A stretch of DNA of 64,000 bases from CAYJBH01 sp964368815. Lineage in GTDB: Bacteria; Bacillota; Clostridia; Oscillospirales; Ruminococcaceae. The stretch spans positions 1-64,000 of the forward strand of contig CAYJDA010000003.1 of the NCBI GenBank assembly GCA_964368815.1, given 5' to 3'. Shown piece by piece: positions 1-7,624 of this stretch (the first letter of the stretch is position 1; the number at the start of each line of letters is the position of its first letter). A program made the translations under genes and the position numbers. The notes below the pieces were generated by a model. The model made no database searches. It was not told where the DNA came from and worked only from the letters and a program-made list of their open reading frames with translations.

Positions 1-30
1 CACTGCCAGCTGTGCTACACAAGCATGAAA
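1..30. repeat. 30-bp direct repeat, copy 1 (window edge)
   Basis: This sequence begins cactgccagctgtgctacac and recurs exactly at 103-132, giving a 102-bp period. On the minus strand it contains TAGCACAGCTGG, which resembles a tRNA A-box/D-arm. It lies at the window edge, so further copies may exist to the left. Identity over 30 bases is seen directly; a tRNA-derived origin is inference. Confidence 0.8.
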
Positions 31-102
31 AGTGAAAACAAATAAAAAAGGAAATTCGCAAAAGCTCATTACGAGATGAGCAAACCCGGCGTTGCCGTGT
101 CA

Positions 103-132
103 CACTGCCAGCTGTGCTACACAAGCATGAAA
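103..132. repeat. 30-bp direct repeat, copy 2
   Basis: Exact second copy of 1-30. The 72 bp between the copies contains two short inverted repeats, gctcat/atgagc at 64-81 and cggc/gccg near 87-97. After 132 the sequence diverges, and 133-222 is AT-rich with no gene that I can see. Confidence 0.8.
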
Positions 133-227
133 TATGCAAAAATACTGTAAATACGTTTTTTATTATATCATAAAAATAGCAATTTTCAAGCATTTTTAAA
201 TAAATTATTTATAGGTGTACTGTATGA

Positions 228-270
228 AAAATGAGAGAGGAGCTTCTTATGTGAAATCCTCTCTCATTTT
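228..270 (-). terminator. Intrinsic terminator overlapping the 3' end of sigF
   Basis: A perfect 14-bp stem (228-241 pairs with 257-270) is followed on the minus strand by TTTTTCAT. The upstream arm lies inside the last codons of sigF and the stop codon falls in the 15-nt loop. It should end the spoIIA operon transcript. Confidence 0.85.
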
Positions 271-918
271 ATTTAATATCTTTCTTTCCATTCTTGAAAT
301 TTGAACCTGGGTTGTTCCAAGAATTTTAGCCGTTTCACTTTGTGTTTTTCCTTGGTAATACCTTAGCCGAATCAATGTACGCTGCTCAATAGTAATTCTT
401 GATAATGCTTCCTTAACAGCCAATCTGTCTTCAATAATTGATTCTTCGTTATTTACCGGCACATCAATTTCTCTGCCATCGTTATCTCCGTCATATACCG
501 GTGATAGCGATATAGCCGGCTGAGCCGCACAGATAGCTTCCGAGATGTGCATAGCTGTTGTGCCTAACTCATCAGCAAGCTGAGTTACCGTGGGTTCAAC
601 TCCTGTTTTTGCTACTATTTCGCTACGTTTTTGATTAATTTTTAGCGAAAGTTCCTTTAATGAGCGGCTAACTTTTACGGTGCCGCCGTCTCGAAATAGT
701 TTTTTAATCTCACCGAGAATTACAGGCACAGCATATGTTGAAAAACACAGCCCTCTTTCTTTATCAAACCTATCGTATGCCTTAATAAGTCCGAGTGAGC
801 CTGCAGCGTAGAGTTCCTCGTATTCAACTCCCCTACCCTTAAATCTGCCGGCAAGTGAATGAACAAGACCAAGATTTGCCTCTATAAAGGCATCTCTTTC
901 TTCATTAATGACAGCCAT
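247..918 (-). CDS. sigF: RNA polymerase sporulation sigma factor SigF
   Basis: 223-residue sigma-70 family protein, the usual size for the forespore sigma factors. Region 2 covers about residues 10-80 (GLVHSLAGRFKGRG, core-binding and -10 recognition), region 3 about 90-140, and region 4 about 165-220 with a helix-turn-helix at KTQSETAKILGTTQVQISR. Sequence alone could fit SigF or SigG, but it is the third gene after spoIIAA and spoIIAB, two bases from the spoIIAB stop, which identifies SigF. In the family, SigF is held by SpoIIAB in the predivisional cell and released in the forespore after polar division. The terminator stem overlaps its last codons. Confidence 0.95.
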   Translation of the reverse strand: MAVINEERDAFIEANLGLVHSLAGRFKGRGVEYEELYAAGSLGLIKAYDRFDKERGLCFSTYAVPVILGEIKKLFRDGGTVKVSRSLKELSLKINQKRSEIVAKTGVEPTVTQLADELGTTAMHISEAICAAQPAISLSPVYDGDNDGREIDVPVNNEESIIEDRLAVKEALSRITIEQRTLIRLRYYQGKTQSETAKILGTTQVQISRMERKILNKMREDFT

Positions 919-920
919 TT

Positions 921-1352
921 CTATACACTTTCAATTCTTTTTTTCATGGTAACTCTTGTTCCTCTACCTAATTTCGAGGTTACTCTAATTTTATCCATAA
1001 ATGTTTCCATAACGCTAAAACCCAAACCAACCCTCTCATCGCTGTTGCCGGTAGTGAAAAGCGGTTGCATGGCCAGCTTAACATCTTCAATTCCCGCTCC
1101 TCGATCAGCGATGGATATTCTAATAGTATCCGGTTCAATAATATCCATTGTCATAACAATATTTCCGATTCTATCGGGATAACCATGTACTATACAGTTG
1201 GTAACCGCCTCGCTGACGGCTGTCTTTATGTCTGTAATTTGTTCAAGCGTTGGGTCAAGCTGTGAAACAAACGCTCCGGCAACACTTCTTGCAAAAGATT
1301 CATTACTACTTCTGCTTAAAAATGATATTCTGGCACTGTTTCGTACCTTCAT
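921..1352 (-). CDS. spoIIAB: Anti-sigma F factor / serine kinase SpoIIAB
   Basis: 143-residue GHKL-type ATPase. The N-box reads AVSEAVTNCIVHGY with E48 and N52, the G1 box is DRGAGIED and the G2-like segment GLGFSVMETFMD, so the ATP site looks complete. In the family it binds SigF when loaded with ATP and phosphorylates SpoIIAA. The start codon overlaps the spoIIAA stop by four bases (ATGA), implying translational coupling. sigF follows after two bases. A fixed anti-sigma:sigma ratio is the expected purpose of this tight arrangement. Confidence 0.96.
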   Translation of the reverse strand: MKVRNSARISFLSRSSNESFARSVAGAFVSQLDPTLEQITDIKTAVSEAVTNCIVHGYPDRIGNIVMTMDIIEPDTIRISIADRGAGIEDVKLAMQPLFTTGNSDERVGLGFSVMETFMDKIRVTSKLGRGTRVTMKKRIESV

Positions 1353-1672
1353 GATAACAATCCTCCTTTAAATTCTGACGAGCCACTTATGCCCGCTAAC
1401 TGCAATATTTTTTCAACTTGTGATGATACTCCCTCTACCACAAGGGTTGTTCCGGAAGACCGAAGTATCTTATGCCTTCCAAGAATCAAACCTATTCCGG
1501 AGGAGTCCATAAACCCTACCGATGAAAAATTCAGTATGCATTTTTCAGGTACAGAACAGATTATTTCAGCATCAATTGAACGACTTAGATTTTTCGACGA
1601 ATGATGATCTATTTCCCCTTTTAAAAAAACAGTTAAGATTTTATTTGACCTACTAAAATCTACCTCACACAT
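1349..1672 (-). CDS. spoIIAA: Anti-sigma F factor antagonist SpoIIAA
   Basis: 107-residue single STAS-domain protein. The phosphorylation loop reads FMDSSGIGLI, with S58 at the same number as the phosphorylated serine of Bacillus SpoIIAA. Dephosphorylated protein displaces SigF from SpoIIAB; SpoIIE, the phosphatase, is not in this window. A GGAGG ribosome site sits just upstream of the ATG. It is the first gene of the three-gene operon. No convincing SigH-type promoter could be picked out upstream, where the terminator of the preceding operon lies. Confidence 0.95.
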   Translation of the reverse strand: MCEVDFSRSNKILTVFLKGEIDHHSSKNLSRSIDAEIICSVPEKCILNFSSVGFMDSSGIGLILGRHKILRSSGTTLVVEGVSSQVEKILQLAGISGSSEFKGGLLS

Positions 1673-1689
1673 TTAAACCTCCCAAAATA

Positions 1690-1740
1690 AAAAAACCTTC
1701 CATTAATTGTTTCTTAATCAATTACATGGTAAGGTTTTTT
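1690..1740 (-). terminator. Intrinsic terminator of the queA-tgt-yajC operon
   Basis: Long hairpin with outer arms aaaaaacctt and aaggtttttt and an inner attaattg/caatta segment. The outer A and T tracts give a U-run in either direction, but on the minus strand it lies correctly, about 40 bp past the TIGR04086 gene. Confidence 0.8.
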
Positions 1741-1778
1741 ATTTAAATAAAAAAGCGAACACTGTCGATAGACAATAA

Positions 1779-2198
1779 TTATTTTTTGCGGCGTGACTTC
1801 TTCTCCCTAATCATTATTCCACAATACCCTCCAAAGGCACCGGAAAGAGTGAGTAGGAGAAATTTTATAACGCCGGTTCCGGTAAAACTTGGTAGATCGT
1901 AAATTAATGCTATTATGAAAATTAACATAAAAGTTATAACACCTATGGCGGCTCCGGCAAGCAAACCGTTTTTTCCAAATATGCCGGAAAATATTGTCGA
2001 ACTTACAAATGTTGCGGCAGATATTGACATTGTAGCGAGCGGTGTTATAAATGACGGTGGTATATCTACCGATAAGGATATCATGGAACAAATTGAGAGC
2101 ATTATCAGTAAAATAACGGCAGAACCAACTGCCGACACCGTTATCGGTATTAAAAGTCCTTCAGAGTACGATTTTCTTGAGATCCGGTCTTTAAACAT
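1779..2198 (-). CDS. TIGR04086 family membrane protein
   Basis: 139-residue polytopic protein with four hydrophobic segments (about residues 17-42, 50-75, 79-104 and 109-130) and a basic C-terminus REKKSRRKK. I recognise it as the TIGR04086 (YrzE-like) family, which often follows yajC in Firmicutes; its function is unknown. I chose the ATG at 2198 over the ATG four codons upstream because GGAGG at 2203-2207 is correctly spaced for it. That ribosome site is buried in a near-perfect inverted repeat (2200-2243), suggesting limited or regulated translation. Confidence 0.8.
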   Translation of the reverse strand: MFKDRISRKSYSEGLLIPITVSAVGSAVILLIMLSICSMISLSVDIPPSFITPLATMSISAATFVSSTIFSGIFGKNGLLAGAAIGVITFMLIFIIALIYDLPSFTGTGVIKFLLLTLSGAFGGYCGIMIREKKSRRKK

Positions 2199-2199
2199 A

Positions 2200-2243
2200 A
2201 ATACCTCCATAAAACGAAGCCTACTTCATTTTATGGAGGTATT
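2200..2243 (-). promoter_or_regulatory. Hairpin sequestering the ribosome binding site of the TIGR04086 gene
   Basis: Perfect 15-bp inverted repeat (2200-2214 with 2229-2243). Beyond one mismatch the stem extends by GAAG/CTTC (2216-2219 with 2224-2227). On the minus-strand transcript the GGAGG at 2203-2207 pairs with CCTCC at 2236-2240. No U-run follows on the minus strand, so it is not a typical terminator. Confidence 0.75.
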
Positions 2244-2258
2244 AAAGATTTTATGCTA

Positions 2259-2585
2259 TTATTCTGTAATCAGTTTTTCAACGTCGCTAATAGCCCATTT
2301 TTTAAAACGAATTTTAATTTTATCAGCTCCGGTTTCAACAAGTACGGTATCATCCTTAATACTAACAACAATTCCCACAATACCACCAATAGTTGTAACG
2401 GTATCGCCAACTATTACATTCTTACGCATTTCCTGAGTAGCTTTTTCTTTTTTACGTTGTGGACGAATAAGGATAAAGTACATTGCAACCAAAACAACAA
2501 CAAATGGTGCAAAAGATAAAATCATTTCCATCGGGCCCATTTCGGTTGTAGCGGTAGCACTGAGCAACAGTATATTTTCCATCAT
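2259..2585 (-). CDS. yajC: Preprotein translocase accessory subunit YajC
   Basis: 108-residue protein with one transmembrane helix at about residues 20-42 (ILSFAPFVVVLVAMYFILIRP), then the family's RPQRKKEK motif and a small cytoplasmic domain with GDTVTTIGGIVGIV. YajC associates with SecDF in the Sec translocase. It follows tgt by 15 bp, a classic bacterial order (queA-tgt-yajC). The start is the first of two consecutive ATGs, behind AAGGAG. secD and secF are not in this window. Confidence 0.95.
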   Translation of the reverse strand: MMENILLLSATATTEMGPMEMILSFAPFVVVLVAMYFILIRPQRKKEKATQEMRKNVIVGDTVTTIGGIVGIVVSIKDDTVLVETGADKIKIRFKKWAISDVEKLITE

Positions 2586-2600
2586 AAAACTCCTTCTTAA

Positions 2601-3728
2601 CTAAATACGTCTGTCAAATTTTTCAACGTTAGCTATTCTATATTCGGTAAACCTATCCTCGGATATGGCCTCACGTATTTCTGCTAACAGATTATTATAA
2701 TACCATAAATTATGTTGCGTTGCAAGTCTTAATCCTAAAATTTCCTTTGCCCTTAAAAGATGCCTTATAAATGATCTGCTATGGTTTTTACAGGCGGGGC
2801 AATTACAACCTTCTTCAATAGGTCTGCTATCGGTGATATATTTCGCGTTATTAAGGTTAATAACACCATCATGGGTAAACAAATGTCCATGTCTTGCATT
2901 TCGTGATGGCATAACACAGTCAAAAATATCTATCCCTCTAAAAACGGCTTCAATAATATTACCGGGAGTGCCAACCCCCATTAAATATCTAATTTTGTCC
3001 TGCGGTAAAATAGGTGTGACTGTGTCAATAATATCATACATAACCTCTTTAGGTTCACCTACCGCAAGACCACCAACGGCAAATCCATCAAAATTCATCT
3101 CGGTAAGCTTTTTTGCGTTTTCGGTTCTTAAATCATTAAATGTTGCCCCTTGGTTAATTCCGAAAAGAAGTTGTCGCTGTGAAGGTTCATAGTCGGCAAA
3201 CAACGAATTATGATGATTTAAACTTCGCTCAAGCCATCTTAATGTTCTTGCAGAAGATGCTTTTACATATTCATAACCGGCAGGATTCTCAACACATTCA
3301 TCAAAACCCATTGCAATGGTTGCACCAAGGTTTTTCTGAATATTCATACTCTCTTCCGGCCCCATAAATATTCTTTTTCCATCAACATGTGAAGCAAATG
3401 TAACACCTGCTTCGGTAATTTTACGTAAAGAGGAAAGCGAGAACACCTGAAATCCCCCGCTGTCGGTTAGGCTTACACCCTTCCAGCCGGTAAATCCTTT
3501 TAGCCCACCCATAGTTGACACTATTTCATCACCGGGACGTATGTGTAGGTGATAGGTGTTTGAGAGCATAACCTGACAATTTATTTCGGATAAATCACCT
3601 GCCGAAAGCCCACCTTTAATGGCAGCCGCTGTGGCAACATTCATGAAGGCAGGTGTTTGTACCACACCGTCCCTCGTTGTTAAGTTGCCAAGCCTTGCCA
3701 TTCCATCTTTTTTTATAAGTTTATACAT
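2601..3728 (-). CDS. tgt: tRNA-guanine transglycosylase (queuosine pathway)
   Basis: 375 residues, full family length. It exchanges guanine 34 for preQ1 in GUN-anticodon tRNAs. D89 in DSGGF is the expected general acid/base and D270 in FDCVMP the expected nucleophile. A complete zinc site is visible at C308, C310, C313 and H339, with spacing identical to characterised bacterial enzymes. It lies between queA and yajC in one operon with short spacers. preQ1 synthesis genes are absent here. Confidence 0.97.
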   Translation of the reverse strand: MYKLIKKDGMARLGNLTTRDGVVQTPAFMNVATAAAIKGGLSAGDLSEINCQVMLSNTYHLHIRPGDEIVSTMGGLKGFTGWKGVSLTDSGGFQVFSLSSLRKITEAGVTFASHVDGKRIFMGPEESMNIQKNLGATIAMGFDECVENPAGYEYVKASSARTLRWLERSLNHHNSLFADYEPSQRQLLFGINQGATFNDLRTENAKKLTEMNFDGFAVGGLAVGEPKEVMYDIIDTVTPILPQDKIRYLMGVGTPGNIIEAVFRGIDIFDCVMPSRNARHGHLFTHDGVINLNNAKYITDSRPIEEGCNCPACKNHSRSFIRHLLRAKEILGLRLATQHNLWYYNNLLAEIREAISEDRFTEYRIANVEKFDRRI

Positions 3729-3747
3729 AAATATCCTTCTTTATTTC

Positions 3748-4773
3748 TTAAATTATAAGCATTGCGTCCCCATAACTATAAAATCTATAACGCTCATCTA
3801 TGGCAAGTTGATATGCTTTGTCGATGAATTCCTTTCCTGCAAGTGCTGAGACTAACATAAGTAGGGTGCTCTGAGGTAGATGAAAATTTGTTATTAAGCT
3901 ATCAACAACATTAAATTGATATCCGGGAGTAATAAAAATGTTGGTGTCGCCGCTAGCAGCTTTTATACAGCCATATTTTTGAAACATGCCTTCCATCGTT
4001 CTTGCGGCAGTAGTTCCAACCGAAACAACTCTATTACCATTTTTTTTAGCATCATTAATCATCTTTGCAGCCTTCTCGTCAATTTCGTACCACTCGCTGT
4101 GCATAACATGATCTTCAACTTTATCAACATCTACCGGCTTAAATGTTCCGGTTCCGACGTGCAGTGTAACCTCAGCTATATTGATTCCATTATTAACGGC
4201 AGAATTAAGTAAATTTTCGGTGAAATGTAGCCCGGCAGTAGGCGCTGCAGCCGAACCGAGATGTTTTGCATATACCGTTTGGTATCGCCCTTCTTCACTC
4301 TTGCTGTTTTTGATATAAGGCGGGAGCGGTAGTTTTCCATAGCGGTAAAAACAATCATAAATACTTGAGTTATTCGAGGTGAATTTAACGATTCTGTTAC
4401 CGTCATTTAACACCTCAACTATTTTTGCGATGAGATCACGGTTACCATACTCAACAACTGCACCTTCCCGAAGTTTTTTACCTGGTCTTACCATACATTC
4501 CCAGCAGTCATCTCCTCTTTCATTTAATAGAAGAATTTCAAATTCCTTACCACTTTCGAAATTTCCCAAAAGGCGCGCGGGTAATACCTTCGAGTTATTT
4601 AAAACCAAAAGGTCGCCCGGGTTAAGATATTCTAAAATATCAGTAAATACTCTATGTTCAATAGAGCTGTTTTCAGTATCTAAAACCATAAGTCTTGATG
4701 AATCCCGAGGCTCTGCCGCCGTATTGGCAATCAATTCTGGTGGTAATGTATAAAAAAAATCTTTAGTTTTCAC
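3748..4773 (-). CDS. queA: S-adenosylmethionine:tRNA ribosyltransferase-isomerase QueA
   Basis: 341 residues, full length for QueA, which transfers the ribosyl part of AdoMet to preQ1-tRNA to give epoxyqueuosine. Family segments seen are LPPELIA near the N-terminus, GDLLVLNNSKVLPARLLG, SAAAPTAGLHFT, and NFHLPQSTLLMLVSAL near the C-terminus. The start codon is GTG (4771-4773), with an AAGGGA ribosome site. It is the first gene of the queA-tgt-yajC-TIGR04086 operon, transcribed from a promoter that overlaps that of asd. Confidence 0.97.
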   Translation of the reverse strand: MKTKDFFYTLPPELIANTAAEPRDSSRLMVLDTENSSIEHRVFTDILEYLNPGDLLVLNNSKVLPARLLGNFESGKEFEILLLNERGDDCWECMVRPGKKLREGAVVEYGNRDLIAKIVEVLNDGNRIVKFTSNNSSIYDCFYRYGKLPLPPYIKNSKSEEGRYQTVYAKHLGSAAAPTAGLHFTENLLNSAVNNGINIAEVTLHVGTGTFKPVDVDKVEDHVMHSEWYEIDEKAAKMINDAKKNGNRVVSVGTTAARTMEGMFQKYGCIKAASGDTNIFITPGYQFNVVDSLITNFHLPQSTLLMLVSALAGKEFIDKAYQLAIDERYRFYSYGDAMLII

Positions 4774-4818
4774 CTATTTCCCTTGCAAAAAATCGTCTTA
4801 TTTGTTATTATATTAAAT

Positions 4819-4847
4819 ATTATATATTATTTTTATCTTTTTGGCAA
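4819..4847 (-). promoter_or_regulatory. SigA-type promoter of queA
   Basis: On the minus strand: TTGCCA (4842-4847), 17 bp spacer, TATAAT (4819-4824). Its -35 box overlaps that of the opposing asd promoter almost completely. Confidence 0.75.
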
Positions 4848-4870
4848 CTAAGCTTATAAATGCATAATAT
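4841..4870 (+). promoter_or_regulatory. SigA-type promoter of asd
   Basis: TTGGCA (4841-4846), 18 bp spacer, TAATAT (4865-4870). An overlapping TATAAT at 4868-4873 would need a 21-bp spacer. The -35 is shared with the divergent queA promoter. Confidence 0.55.
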
Positions 4871-4899
4871 AATATTAGTAGTTTTTTGTGAGGTATTAA

Positions 4900-5907
4900 A
4901 TGAGTATTAAAATTGCAGTAGTCGGAGCAACAGGAATGGTAGGACGAACCTTTCTAAAAGTCCTGACCGAATATAATATTGAAAATGCACAGTATACACT
5001 GTTTTCATCGGCCAAAAGTGCCGGCAGTGTTATTGATTTTTTAGGAAGTAGTTATACTGTTAAGGAATTAACAGAGAACAGTTTCGACGAAGGTTTTGAC
5101 TATGCGTTGTTTTCAGCCGGTGGATCAACCAGCGCAAAATATGCACCGATAGCTGCTAAAAAGGGTTGCGTTGTTATTGACAACAGTTCGCATTGGAGAA
5201 TGGATCCGGATGTCCCGTTAGTGGTTCCCCAGGTAAATCCTGAGGCTGCATTTAACCATAAAGGAATTATTGCAAATCCTAACTGTTCTACCATCCAAGC
5301 TATGCTGCCACTGAGCATTTTGCATCAGGAGTATGGAATAAAAAGGGTTGTTTACTCTACATATCAGGCGGTATCAGGTGCGGGTGTTAGCGGATTGGAC
5401 GACCTTGTTAAAGGGCGCGAAGCCGCTGTTAATGGAAACGACTTTACACCATGCAAGTTTCCTTATCCGATAATTGACAACTGTATTCCACACATTGATG
5501 TTTTCCTTGATAATGGTTACACCAAGGAAGAGCAGAAAATGATTGATGAGACCCGTAAAATATTAGAAGACAACGAAATAGCAATTACCGCTACCTGTGT
5601 TAGGGTTCCGGTTAGTAACGGACACAGCGAGTCTATTAATGTTGAGCTAATAAAGCCATACGAAATTGATGATGTAGTTAAATTAATGCAAGGTGTTCCG
5701 GGGCTTATTGTTTCTGATAATATAGCCGAGAATATTTACCCGTTAGCCACCACGGCTGACGACCGTAATGAGGTATTTGTGGGTAGAATTCGTAGAGATG
5801 AAAGTGCACCTAATGCATTAAACATGTGGGTTGTTGCAGATAATATTAGAAAAGGTGCCGCAACAAATGCGGTTGAAATTGCTGTTCTGCTTATTAATGG
5901 CAAATAA
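4900..5907 (+). CDS. asd: Aspartate-semialdehyde dehydrogenase
   Basis: 335 residues. It reduces aspartyl phosphate to aspartate semialdehyde with NADPH, at the branch to lysine/diaminopimelate and threonine/methionine. The NADP-binding loop is GATGMVGRTF at the N-terminus, the catalytic cysteine is C129 in NPNCSTIQ, the segment YQAVSGAG is present, and the acid/base histidine is H242 in NGHSES. It heads asd-dapA-dapB-capA. A GAGG ribosome site precedes the ATG. No lysine riboswitch fits into the short leader. Confidence 0.97.
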   Translation: MSIKIAVVGATGMVGRTFLKVLTEYNIENAQYTLFSSAKSAGSVIDFLGSSYTVKELTENSFDEGFDYALFSAGGSTSAKYAPIAAKKGCVVIDNSSHWRMDPDVPLVVPQVNPEAAFNHKGIIANPNCSTIQAMLPLSILHQEYGIKRVVYSTYQAVSGAGVSGLDDLVKGREAAVNGNDFTPCKFPYPIIDNCIPHIDVFLDNGYTKEEQKMIDETRKILEDNEIAITATCVRVPVSNGHSESINVELIKPYEIDDVVKLMQGVPGLIVSDNIAENIYPLATTADDRNEVFVGRIRRDESAPNALNMWVVADNIRKGAATNAVEIAVLLINGK

Positions 5908-5960
5908 TTATAAGCGGTAACATATACTTATTATACAATTTAATGATGGAGGGTATCTAT

Positions 5961-6842
5961 ATGAACAAGGAAATATTTCGCGGTAGTGGAGTAGCTATTA
6001 TTACCCCGTTTAATAAAGATGGCAGTATTAATTTTGAAGAATTTTCTAAACTTATTGATTTTCAACTTAATAATTATACCGATGCAATTGTTGTTTGTGG
6101 TACGACAGGAGAAGCCTCTACAATGGACGACAAAGAGCATCTTGAATGTATAGATTTTTGCTACAAGCATGTAGCAGGAAGAGTTCCTGTAGTTGCCGGT
6201 GTTGGTTCAAATGATACCAGGCATGCTATCGAACTAACAAAAGAAGCGTCAAAAATAGGGGTTGATGGTTTACTGCATGTTACTCCGTATTATAACAAAA
6301 CAAGTCAATCAGGGCTAATTAAGCATTTTTCTATCTGTGCTGAGGCAGCCGGAGATACTCCTATCTTATTATATAATGTTCCTTCCCGCACAGGAATGAC
6401 CATTAATCCTGAGACATATAAAGAACTAAATGAAATATCCAATATTGTAGGCACAAAGGAAGCATCAGGCAATATTAGCGCAATTGCTAAGACGGCTTCT
6501 CTATGTGGGAGCGATTTTGCTATCTATTCCGGTAACGACGATCAGATTGTACCGCTTTTATCTCTTGGTGGAGTTGGTGTTATATCGGTGTTAGCAAATG
6601 TATTACCAAAACAAACACATGATATAGTTGCGGAATATTTAAACGGCAATACAAAAAAATCCTCTGAGTTACAGCTAAGCTTAATAAGCTTGATTGATGC
6701 ATTATTCTGCGATGTAAACCCAATACCTGTAAAAGCTGCGGTAAATATGCTCGGCTATGATGTAGGTGAATGCAGATTACCTCTTGGAACTCTAAATGAC
6801 GCAAAGATGGCACTACTACGCGAGGAAATGAATAAAATATAA
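5961..6842 (+). CDS. dapA: 4-hydroxy-tetrahydrodipicolinate synthase
   Basis: 293 residues, standard DapA length. It condenses pyruvate with aspartate semialdehyde. The Schiff-base lysine is K166 (GTKEASGN); the catalytic triad is T49 in GTTGE, Y138 in YNVPSRTG and Y111. An upstream ATG pair at 5943 is in frame but overlaps the GGAGGG ribosome site at 5948-5953, so the ATG at 5961 is the real start. It sits between asd and dapB. Confidence 0.97.
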   Translation: MNKEIFRGSGVAIITPFNKDGSINFEEFSKLIDFQLNNYTDAIVVCGTTGEASTMDDKEHLECIDFCYKHVAGRVPVVAGVGSNDTRHAIELTKEASKIGVDGLLHVTPYYNKTSQSGLIKHFSICAEAAGDTPILLYNVPSRTGMTINPETYKELNEISNIVGTKEASGNISAIAKTASLCGSDFAIYSGNDDQIVPLLSLGGVGVISVLANVLPKQTHDIVAEYLNGNTKKSSELQLSLISLIDALFCDVNPIPVKAAVNMLGYDVGECRLPLGTLNDAKMALLREEMNKI

Positions 6843-6865
6843 TAAGGAAAGGTAATTTTCGTTTT

Positions 6866-7624
6866 ATGACCAGACTGTTAATATCAGGATTTAGTGGTTT
6901 TATGGGAACTGCTGTAAGAAAAATGGCAGAAGAAAATCCTAACCTGGAAGTAGTAGGTGGAGTTGATCGAGTACCATTTGATGGGTATCCGGTTTTTGGC
7001 TCTTATAATGATATAAACATAGAAGTTGATGTTATCGTTGATTTTGGAGCGCCGGCTCTAACCGATTCACTGTTAAGTTACTGTGAACGAACCGGAACGC
7101 CTGCTGTAGTATGCACAACCGGACTTTCTAAGGAAACAAAGGATAAAATCATACAGGTAGCTAAAAAAGCACCGTTGTTTTACAGTGCTAACATGTCGTT
7201 GGGTGCAAATTTAATGGCAAAGCTTGCAAGGTACGCCGCTACCTTGCTTGCAGATGATTTTGATATTGAAATTATTGAAGCACACCACCGCAGGAAAATA
7301 GATGCCCCAAGTGGCACTGCTTTAATGTTTGCCGAAGAAATAAAAGATGCAATTAATAATGACACTGATAATTTTGAATACTGTTACAATCGTGCTGACC
7401 GGAGAATTGCGCGTCCTAAAAATGAAATTGGAATACACGCAATAAGAGGCGGAAACATTGTAGGCGATCATGAGGTTATGTTTATATCAGACAGTGAATC
7501 GGTATCAATTTCGCACCGTGCATTTTCAAGAGAAGTTTTTGCTGCCGGATCTATTAGAGCTGCACTTTTTCTGCACGACAAACCGGCAGGGCTATATAGC
7601 ATGAACGACCTTATTATATTATGA
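6866..7624 (+). CDS. dapB: 4-hydroxy-tetrahydrodipicolinate reductase
   Basis: 252 residues. It reduces the DapA product using NAD(P)H. The dinucleotide loop GFSGFMGTAV is at the N-terminus. The substrate-site signature HHRRKIDAPSGTA gives H140 as the expected acid/base and K144. The ribosome site AAGGAAAGG (6843-6851) lies about 14 nt from the ATG, longer than usual. The stop overlaps the first ATG of the capA-like gene by four bases. Confidence 0.96.
   Translation: MTRLLISGFSGFMGTAVRKMAEENPNLEVVGGVDRVPFDGYPVFGSYNDINIEVDVIVDFGAPALTDSLLSYCERTGTPAVVCTTGLSKETKDKIIQVAKKAPLFYSANMSLGANLMAKLARYAATLLADDFDIEIIEAHHRRKIDAPSGTALMFAEEIKDAINNDTDNFEYCYNRADRRIARPKNEIGIHAIRGGNIVGDHEVMFISDSESVSISHRAFSREVFAAGSIRAALFLHDKPAGLYSMNDLIIL

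Noticed and set aside
30..132. A tRNA gene on the minus strand, suggested by an A-box-like TAGCACAGCTGG and a loop with CTCGTA
   Set aside because: The anticodon-like loop has 8 nt (or 6 with an extra pair), there is no acceptor stem, and no GGTTCGA-type T-arm follows. It is at best a tRNA-derived repeat.
4774..4899. A preQ1 riboswitch ahead of queA or a lysine riboswitch ahead of asd
   Set aside because: Both leaders are roughly 20-45 nt and have no matching core motifs.
5943..5960. Start of dapA at 5943
   Set aside because: The tandem ATGs overlap the ribosome site GGAGGG that serves the ATG at 5961.
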